Positions 7,062 through 11,978 of a stretch of 11,978 nucleotides of DNA are shown here, piece after piece. The DNA lies in the NCBI GenBank assembly GCA_044238875.1, contig JBIICM010000069.1, forward strand, positions 1 to 11,978, read 5' to 3'. Both the position numbers and the translations under genes were made by a program. The notes beneath the pieces were generated by a model, which saw only the letters and a list, made by a program, of their open reading frames with translations, did no database searches and was not told the origin of the DNA. This DNA is from JAIBAI01 sp044238875 (GTDB lineage: Bacteria; Bacteroidota; Bacteroidia; M30B66). Positions within the stretch are counted from its first letter, which is position 1. The number at the start of each line of letters is the position of its first letter.

Positions 7062-7699
7062 TTTCAAATAAAAAACTGGTTCAGTATCTCTCTGGCCTGA
7101 GCAGTTCAGCCGGCTTTACCGACAGGATTAAAATTCGTTACAGACCCCTGATTTGTCCGTTCGGGAAATTACTGTCGTACGCTGAAAAAAAATCTTCAGT
7201 ATTCGACGTTGGTTGTGGTTCTGGTCAGTTCTGCGCGCTCATAAGGCGTTTTACGGCAGTTAAACAGATAATGGGAATAGAAATCAGCAAAAAGCTGATT
7301 GATCAGGCCGGGCAGTTAAATGCAGGAGAGGAGCGTCAAATGCGGTTTAAGGTATTTGACGGTAAAAATATTCCAGCTGATATTCAAGGGTATGAACTGG
7401 TTTACATGATTGATGTCTTGCATCATATTCCTTTAAACGCCCAGCAGGATTTTCTCTCAGCCCTTTGTGAGAAAATGGCAAGCGGAGCAGCGCTTGTTTT
7501 AAAAGACATTGATGCCGGCAGTCCGCTGGTAATTTTCAATAAAATACACGACTTGATTTTCGCAGGCGAAACCGGTCATGAACGAAGCGTTAGTCTGACA
7601 AAAAAAATGTTGATGCAGGCCGGCTTTCAGTTAAATGAGCAGTTTAACATAAGAACGCTGGTTTATCCGCATACATTTTTCATCTGCAGCAGGCCATGA
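7058..7699 (+). CDS. Class I SAM-dependent methyltransferase
   Basis: A 213-aa soluble protein. Motif I VFDVGCGSG (48-56) binds SAM, GIEI (73-76) ends strand 2 with the ribose-binding acid E75, D101 is the likely adenine-site acid, and YMIDVLHHIP (116-125) is the motif IV/post region. The frame is open upstream to 7019, but the ATG at 7058 gives the classic ATGA overlap with the UbiA-like gene and removes an overlap of about 40 bases. The stop makes another ATGA with the HAD gene. KDIDAGSPLVIFNKIHDL (149-166) resembles methyltransferases found in surface-glycan clusters. The acceptor is unknown; O-methylation of the sugar moved by the neighbouring enzymes is the best guess from context. Confidence 0.85.
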   Translation: MISNKKLVQYLSGLSSSAGFTDRIKIRYRPLICPFGKLLSYAEKKSSVFDVGCGSGQFCALIRRFTAVKQIMGIEISKKLIDQAGQLNAGEERQMRFKVFDGKNIPADIQGYELVYMIDVLHHIPLNAQQDFLSALCEKMASGAALVLKDIDAGSPLVIFNKIHDLIFAGETGHERSVSLTKKMLMQAGFQLNEQFNIRTLVYPHTFFICSRP

Positions 7700-8283
7700 A
7701 AAGTCTTGTTATATTCGACTTCGACGGCACGCTAACCCAAAAAGACAGTTTCAGGGCTTTTCTTAAATTTACCCATCGGGGCCTTCCTTATTGGGTGAAT
7801 GTGCTGAGGTCATTGCCCTTCATCTTAATGTTTTATTCCGGAATGATCCGCGAAAAAAAACTCAAGGAAACCATGCTTTCGTTTTTTTACAAAAATCAAA
7901 CAGCAACTGAGCTTCATGATTTGGGGAAGCGATTCATTGAATATCTGAATAGTAAAGGATTCTTTCGTGCATCCATGCTCAGCTTGTTCGAAAAGTATCG
8001 TCAGCAACAGGCAAGGCTGGTGGTTGTATCCGCATCACCTGAAATCTGGATAAAACCATTCTGCGAACTGTACCACCTTGAGTACATCTGCACCAGGCTT
8101 GAATTTGACAGGAATGACAGGTTTAGCGGAAAAATATCCGGTGAAAACTGCAAAGGGGAGGTTAAAAAAAAGCGGATTCAGGATATTTACGGGCTTTCAG
8201 ACTATGCGCAGATAATTGTTTACGGAGATTCAGACGGAGATCTTGAGATGATGGAGCTGGCCACTGAAAAACATTGGGTTTAA
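7696..8283 (+). CDS. HAD superfamily phosphatase, subfamily IB (SerB-like)
   Basis: A 195-aa soluble hydrolase with all four HAD motifs. Motif I is IFDFDGTLT (6-14; nucleophile D8, acid D10). Motif II is VVSASPE (110-116, S112). Motif III lies in the lysine-rich NCKGEVKKKRI (151-161). Motif IV is YGDSDGDLEMMELA (176-189; D178, D182). The helical cap between motifs I and II (about 20-95) is typical of subfamily IB, the phosphoserine-phosphatase group. The protein ends shortly after motif IV, as others of this type do, and appears complete. Its start overlaps the methyltransferase stop (ATGA). Placed in an operon with a DPPR synthase-like enzyme, the likely substrate is the 5-phosphate of polyprenyl-phosphoryl phosphoribose. 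That is an inference from context. Confidence 0.87.
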   Translation: MKSLVIFDFDGTLTQKDSFRAFLKFTHRGLPYWVNVLRSLPFILMFYSGMIREKKLKETMLSFFYKNQTATELHDLGKRFIEYLNSKGFFRASMLSLFEKYRQQQARLVVVSASPEIWIKPFCELYHLEYICTRLEFDRNDRFSGKISGENCKGEVKKKRIQDIYGLSDYAQIIVYGDSDGDLEMMELATEKHWV

Positions 8284-8304
8284 GTACCAGGGCTGATTTT
8301 GAAT

Positions 8305-9051
8305 TTACTGATCTGACTTAATCAGTTTGCCGCTGCCTGTAATTTCCTTTTCAATAACAGGCGCATCACCGCTGTAATGGATATTGCCTGCTGCCTTCAG
8401 GCGGAAATCATAGCGATTGCGTGAAAATACAAAGCAATCGGCGGCGCTTCTTGATTCAACATAAACACGCCCGGCCTCGAGGCGGCGATAATCGCCCCAG
8501 GCCAGTGCAGCCATATAAACGGATAGTTCAGCGGTTTTCCCGCTAATACGCAGGTCACTTGCTCCGGTATGTTGTATAACATTTAGTTTTTCATTGTTTA
8601 CAGAAAGATCTACAACAGTGGAGGCATCCCTGAATTCGATGGTCAGCTGCGGAAACCGGATGGTATCTGTACTTTTGATCAGGCCTGTACCATGTGATAA
8701 GATATGGCGGATGTTCGAATGATGTACATAAACCTTAACCGGTACTTCGTATGACCGCACCCAGTGGCATCGGTTATCATTACCAACAGTTAGTTTTTTT
8801 CCGATGCGTTCGGTGCGGATCAGCGGGAGGAGGCCACTGCCGGCCTCTACTTCAACATACGTAATGGAATCAGGCACAAGATACAATTCAATCCTGCGTT
8901 CCAGGCTGATGCTGTCAAATCCTGTCAGTAACCGCTTCTCCCTCACTATCCCACCTGTCTTTCTGAAACAACTGCCCCACTCGTCTTTGGTGCACGCAGC
9001 AAACACGCAGCAGCATAGTATAATCAGCAAAAATGACCTGATGAAATGCAT
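8305..9051 (-). CDS. GIN-domain (DUF2807) lipoprotein
   Basis: A 248-aa exported protein. Residues 1-20 are a lipoprotein signal: basic-hydrophobic MHFIRSFLLIIL, then VFAAC with C20 as the lipidated cysteine. After a short linker, REKRLLTGFDSISLE (37-51) is the usual opening of the head GIN domain common in Bacteroidetes. Short repeated strands follow (IRHILSHGTG, LNVIQHTGASDLRIS, YRRLEAGRVYVESRSAADC, IHYSGDAPVIEKEITGSGKL), the pattern of a right-handed beta-helix with Gly/Asp turns. The ending ITGSGKLIKSDQ is typical of the family. Its function is unknown; related proteins are presumed surface adhesive or envelope-sensing proteins. It converges on the HAD gene with a 21-bp gap and is divergent from the secreted protein at 9150. 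No good promoter was found. Confidence 0.88.
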   Translation of the reverse strand: MHFIRSFLLIILCCCVFAACTKDEWGSCFRKTGGIVREKRLLTGFDSISLERRIELYLVPDSITYVEVEAGSGLLPLIRTERIGKKLTVGNDNRCHWVRSYEVPVKVYVHHSNIRHILSHGTGLIKSTDTIRFPQLTIEFRDASTVVDLSVNNEKLNVIQHTGASDLRISGKTAELSVYMAALAWGDYRRLEAGRVYVESRSAADCFVFSRNRYDFRLKAAGNIHYSGDAPVIEKEITGSGKLIKSDQ

Positions 9052-9091
9052 GCGGTAAATTAAATGAATTAAATGCTTTTGTAACGATTAT

Positions 9092-9123
9092 TTTGTTTAT
9101 CTCGTTAGAGGTAATTAACTTTA
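9092..9123 (+). promoter_or_regulatory. Promoter of the secreted repeat protein
   Basis: TTTG (9092-9095), a 20-bp spacer and TAACTTTA (9116-9123, last base off consensus) lie 26 bp before the ATG at 9150. The surrounding DNA is AT-rich. Confidence 0.45.
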
Positions 9124-9149
9124 CAAACTTTTCAAAAAAACCTAACACT

Positions 9150-10589
9150 ATGAAAAAAATTACCATTTCAGGCCTGGTACTCACAGCCATTGCCAACTGT
9201 ACAGTATTTTCAGTAGTAGCTGCCAATACGGGGTTCATGATTCCCGTCGGTGCGAATGCAGTTTATACTGTTAACGAAATGACGCTCAGTGGTGATGACC
9301 CGAGGCCGCCGGGCGCTCCCTGTTCTGCCTCAGAGGTTATCTTGTATGCCCCTGCCAAACAGAAAGACGGTTCAGAAATTCCTGCTGCTCTTCGGAATCC
9401 CGAAAAAGCTTTGGGTACACCTGAAAACAGCGATAACAGCAGTTCAGTCAATGCCGTAACACTCGGCTTTGGCGGCACGCTGGTGCTTAAAATGTCATCA
9501 GCCATTAAAAACGGACCTGGTAACGATTTCAAGATTTTTGAAACTTCAGGCGGACTGACTTCCTCAATTTGCACAAGACATCCTGAAAGGATCCGCGCTT
9601 ATGTTTCGCAGGATGGTTGTAACTGGGTGTATGCAGGCACCGGATGTCAGGATGTTGAACTTGATCTCGGAGAACTGAACTGGGCTTCATTTATTAAAAT
9701 TGTTGACATCAGCCCCATTAATGGTCTTTATCAGGGCGAACCTGTTCCCAATGGTTATGATGTTGACGGAGTAACCTGCCTGAATGGTTTTGAACAAAAT
9801 CCTGTTGTACAGGATTTGGGAGCCCTTTATGCGGTTGATTATTCAGATGTCAATATATTGCTGAGTAGAAATGGAACGCCTGTTGCGGCTGATCGCTCAA
9901 ATCCGAAGAAAGCTTTGGGTAAACCTGAAAACAACAGCACAGTCAATTTTATTTCTCTTGGTTTCGGAGGGTCAATAGTTCTTGAATTAGGTTATATTGT
10001 TTTCGATAAGCCCGGAAATGATATTCAGGTTGTGGAAACTTCTTTCGGAAATCCTTCATGTAACAACTTTCCTGAAAAAGCTTCCGTAGAGGTTTCTTTG
10101 GATAAATCATCCTGGACAACCCTGGGTTCAACCCTCTGTCAGGATGGTAAAATTGATTTTGCTGCAGGCGGCGTGCAGGCTGTGAAATACCTGCGGATTA
10201 CTGACAGAACTTTGGGCAGCCGTTTCAGCGGTACAGCCGATGCTTATGATTTAGACGGTGTGATTGTACTTCAGCCAGGTTGCGAACTTAAACCCAACGC
10301 CATCCCTGCCTTACAAACTGAAAACGAAAACGTTCAATTGTTAAACATCTTACCGGGCAATTCTGCTGATTCATATTTAATCGATGGCCCTGAAGAAATT
10401 ATTGGAAATGCGTTCAGTTTTCAGGTTGCCAATCTGGCAGGACAGTTGATTACCGGCGGTAACATTCCCGCTCAGGCCAGCGAAAATATGCTGCCTTCAA
10501 TTGAACTGCAAAATGTTCCTCCAGGCATCTATTTCGTGAGTATTCAGTCAGAAACCCACAAAGAGGTGATTAAATTACTAAAGCGCTGA
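9150..10589 (+). CDS. Secreted two-repeat protein with a T9SS-type C-terminal domain
   Basis: A 479-aa protein. The frame is open from 9093, but the ATG at 9150 gives a proper signal peptide (MKKITISGLVLTAIANCTVF, cleavage near VVAA 22-25) and correct promoter spacing, so I start there. Two homologous domains follow at about residues 83-212 and 251-378. Each runs NPxKALGxPEN, then SLGFGGS-type strand, PGNDxxxxETS, VSxDxxxW, CQD and YDxDGV. A cysteine pattern is shared by both (C141/C304, C166/C330), suggesting a disulphide-stabilised beta-sandwich. Residues about 395-479 look like a T9SS type A sorting domain: VANLAGQLITGG, then LQNVPPGIYFVSIQ and the basic end IKLLKR. The opening PNP motif is missing or altered. 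The protein is expected to be exported through the outer membrane and anchored or released. Ligand unknown. Confidence 0.85.
   Translation: MKKITISGLVLTAIANCTVFSVVAANTGFMIPVGANAVYTVNEMTLSGDDPRPPGAPCSASEVILYAPAKQKDGSEIPAALRNPEKALGTPENSDNSSSVNAVTLGFGGTLVLKMSSAIKNGPGNDFKIFETSGGLTSSICTRHPERIRAYVSQDGCNWVYAGTGCQDVELDLGELNWASFIKIVDISPINGLYQGEPVPNGYDVDGVTCLNGFEQNPVVQDLGALYAVDYSDVNILLSRNGTPVAADRSNPKKALGKPENNSTVNFISLGFGGSIVLELGYIVFDKPGNDIQVVETSFGNPSCNNFPEKASVEVSLDKSSWTTLGSTLCQDGKIDFAAGGVQAVKYLRITDRTLGSRFSGTADAYDLDGVIVLQPGCELKPNAIPALQTENENVQLLNILPGNSADSYLIDGPEEIIGNAFSFQVANLAGQLITGGNIPAQASENMLPSIELQNVPPGIYFVSIQSETHKEVIKLLKR
9396..9785 (+). repeat. Domain repeat, copy 1, in the secreted protein
   Basis: Codons 83-212. 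The DNA start (AATCCCGAAAAAGCTTTGGG) is nearly identical to that of copy 2, and the protein motifs GFGG, PGND and YDVDGV recur in the same order. Confidence 0.65.
9900..10283 (+). repeat. Domain repeat, copy 2, in the secreted protein
   Basis: Codons 251-378. It starts AATCCGAAGAAAGCTTTGGG, closely matching copy 1, then diverges, with GFGG, PGND and YDLDGV kept. The two copies are joined by a linker of about 38 residues. Confidence 0.65.
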
Positions 10590-10629
10590 TTTGACCTTAT
10601 ATTCAGGTTCAAATTTTTAGAAGATAATG

Positions 10630-10665
10630 AGTGCCCGCTACCTAATGGCGGGCACTGTTTTTTTT
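10630..10665 (+). terminator. Intrinsic terminator after the secreted protein gene
   Basis: AGTGCCCGC (10630-10638) pairs perfectly with GCGGGCACT (10648-10656) across a 9-nt loop. A G and eight T residues (10658-10665) follow. It is 40 bp past the stop at 10589. The reverse strand has no matching T-tract, so it serves the plus strand. Confidence 0.92.
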
Positions 10666-10696
10666 GAGCCCTGCCGTTAAACAGCAAATCATGCTA

Positions 10697-11635
10697 TCAT
10701 GAGTTGAGGAAGTCAATATTCCTTTTCAGCCGCATGAATCCGGTGCGCTTGGCGGCTGAATGGCCGAGCACCCTGCCAAACACTTCTTCATTAAGGGCTT
10801 CCCAATCTTTACGGCTCATTTCCAGTAAGCCTTCAGGGGGGGTAAAAGCAGGTTCCTGATGTGGTTTTGAGAAACGGTTCCAGGGGCAAACCTCCTGGCA
10901 AACATCGCAGCCAAACATCCAGTCGTCCATTTTTCTCCTGAACCCATCCGGAATGGCCTCCTTCAGTTCGATGGTCAGGTATGAAATACATTTGCTCCCA
11001 TCCAGTTTTCCCGGGGCTAAAATGGCATCGGTCGGACAGGCATCTATGCAGCGCGTGCAGGTGCCGCAATAATCCTTTACAGGGCCGTCGGCTTCCAGTT
11101 CAAGATCAGAAATAATCTCTGCGATAAAAAAATAAGATCCACGCTTAGGGTGAATCAGGTTGGTGTGTTTACCCTGCCAGCCCAATCCGCTGCGTACCGC
11201 CCAGGCTTTATCCATCACAGGCGCTGAGTCAACAAACACCCGGCCCTCAATATCGCCTATTTGTTCACGGATAGATGCCACCAGAAGCTTCAGCTTTTTC
11301 CTGATCACGGCGTGATAGTCATTGCCGTAGGCATACCGCGAAATTTTGGGTGCATCACTGTGTTTCTGAAGTTGATTGGTATCATAGCCCAACAACAGAG
11401 ATATAACCGATTTTGCACCGGGCACAAGTACCCTTGGGTCAATCCGTTTATCAAAATGGTTTTCCATCCAGCGCATACTGCCATGCATGCCTTTGTTCAG
11501 CCACTGTTCAAGATGCCTGGCCTCATCATCTAACCTTACGGCTTTTGATATACCTGTGTATTCGAAACCGGCTTGTTGGGCCATTGATTTCACCAGCGCA
11601 CTTCGCTGAGCGGCCTGTAAATCTGAATGCATCAT
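10697..11635 (-). CDS. queG: Epoxyqueuosine reductase QueG
   Basis: A 312-aa cytoplasmic iron-sulphur and cobalamin enzyme that reduces epoxyqueuosine to queuosine, the last step of queuosine synthesis at the tRNA wobble position. Early family motifs are present: WLNKGMHGSMRWME (45-58) and RYAYGNDYH (100-108). FVDSAPVMDKAWAVRSGLGW (134-153) contains the conserved catalytic Asp (D136), followed by GKHT. Two [4Fe-4S] clusters are indicated by CGTCTRCIDACP (C190, C193, C196, C200) and by C216 with CDVCQEVCPWN (C243, C246, C250). It lacks the extended C-terminal region of E. coli QueG (379 aa), which is common for this phylum. MMHS offers two adjacent ATGs; I keep the first. It stands alone, tail to tail with the secreted protein gene, with its own -7 box. 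Confidence 0.96.
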   Translation of the reverse strand: MMHSDLQAAQRSALVKSMAQQAGFEYTGISKAVRLDDEARHLEQWLNKGMHGSMRWMENHFDKRIDPRVLVPGAKSVISLLLGYDTNQLQKHSDAPKISRYAYGNDYHAVIRKKLKLLVASIREQIGDIEGRVFVDSAPVMDKAWAVRSGLGWQGKHTNLIHPKRGSYFFIAEIISDLELEADGPVKDYCGTCTRCIDACPTDAILAPGKLDGSKCISYLTIELKEAIPDGFRRKMDDWMFGCDVCQEVCPWNRFSKPHQEPAFTPPEGLLEMSRKDWEALNEEVFGRVLGHSAAKRTGFMRLKRNIDFLNS

Positions 11636-11657
11636 TTCTCCTGTTGGGCGATTACAT

Positions 11658-11665
11658 CAAAAGTA
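11658..11665 (-). promoter_or_regulatory. Bacteroidetes -7 box for queG
   Basis: The minus strand reads TACTTTTG, a perfect TAnnTTTG, 22 bp before the queG ATG. The -33 position has a T-rich run (GGTTTTA) rather than TTTG. Confidence 0.5.
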
Positions 11666-11876
11666 GTGTATTACCGGGCATAAAACCTTGAAGCGGTTTC
11701 TTGCAAGACTTTACTTAAATTTTGTTTAAGCATTTATTAAGTTTTATGGGCCGAACAATTTCTTCAATTGATTGTTTGTGTGACATATACACTCAGGGGT
11801 GATAGATTTTCGCCGTAATTCACAGCTTAATGTTAATAAAAAATTTACACTCAATTGATTTTCAGTATTTTAAAAA
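11666..11876. other. AT-rich non-coding gap between queG and the right-edge gene
   Basis: I see no convincing gene here. It holds a palindrome-like CTTAAA (11714-11719), 5-bp loop, TTTAAG (11725-11730), and two copies of TCAATTGATT (11764-11773 and 11851-11860), each containing the 8-bp palindrome TCAATTGA. A frame of 18 codons at 11745 looks random. Confidence 0.5.
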
Positions 11877-11908
11877 TTTGGACCGTGTTGATTACTGCTG
11901 TAATTTTA
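11877..11908 (+). promoter_or_regulatory. Putative promoter of the right-edge gene
   Basis: TTTG (11877-11880), a 20-bp spacer and TAATTTTA (11901-11908) have the same layout and last-base deviation as the promoter at 9092. The ATG at 11936 is 27 bp downstream. Confidence 0.35.
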
Positions 11909-11935
11909 TACTTTGTTTGAGTGAAATTTTGCCAA

Positions 11936-11978
11936 ATGGCCGCAAAGGCATCTAAATCGAGTTCTATTTTCGAAAAAT
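11936..11978 (+). CDS. Start of a possible gene, cut by the right edge
   Basis: From the ATG at 11936 fourteen codons read MAAKASKSSSIFEK and stay open to the edge. A basic, serine-rich start after a plausible promoter is gene-like, but nothing more can be said about the product. Confidence 0.45.
   Translation, partial: MAAKASKSSSIFEK

Noticed and set aside
8307..8326. Hairpin ACTGAT...ATCAGT between the convergent HAD and lipoprotein genes, as a shared terminator
   Set aside because: Only 6 bp of stem with an 8-nt loop, no T-tract on either strand, and it overlaps the lipoprotein's last codons.
11745..11801. 18-codon frame in the gap beyond queG
   Set aside because: No promoter at the right distance, no ribosome site, and composition looks random.

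Overview
The window looks like a chromosomal segment of a member of the Bacteroidetes (Bacteroidota). Four signs point there. Upstream regions carry the Bacteroidetes promoter pattern (TTTG near -33, TAnnTTTG near -7) with few Shine-Dalgarno sites. One secreted protein ends in what looks like a type IX secretion (T9SS) sorting domain. There is a GIN-domain (DUF2807) lipoprotein. QueG is the short form (312 aa) without a long C-terminal region. No tRNA, rRNA, insertion sequence, CRISPR array or phage gene was seen. The assignment comes from motif reading only, without database searches.

Left block, 1-3517, all on the minus strand and so read from right to left: a YbiT-like ABC-F ATPase with its own promoter; a haemolysin III/PAQR membrane protein with an unusual soluble tail resembling the HicB-like small-protein fold; a 53-aa small protein preceded by a nested inverted repeat; and the N-terminal part of an L-2-hydroxyglutarate oxidase-like flavoprotein with its own -7 box, which runs off the left edge.

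Centre, 3666-8283, plus strand: an SDR-type protein lacking the catalytic tyrosine, then a tightly packed four-gene operon. The operon encodes a large polytopic membrane protein (probably a GT-C glycosyltransferase), a UbiA-family enzyme closely resembling decaprenyl-phosphate phosphoribosyltransferase, a SAM methyltransferase and a HAD-IB phosphatase. The last three are joined by ATGA start/stop overlaps or a 2-bp gap. The simplest joint reading is a small pathway. The UbiA enzyme would put phosphoribose on a polyprenyl phosphate, the HAD enzyme would remove the 5-phosphate, and the GT-C protein would use the lipid-linked pentose outside the cytoplasmic membrane. The methyltransferase would modify the sugar or glycan. 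No DprE1/DprE2-type epimerase is present, so the sugar may stay ribose. A 16-codon leader ORF sits between the operon promoter and its first gene.

Right block, 8305-11978: a minus-strand GIN-domain lipoprotein converges on the operon. Divergent from it is a secreted two-repeat protein ending in a T9SS-like domain, closed by a strong intrinsic terminator. Then comes minus-strand queG (epoxyqueuosine reductase, tRNA queuosine synthesis), about 300 bp of AT-rich non-coding DNA, and the first 14 codons of a possible plus-strand gene at the right edge.
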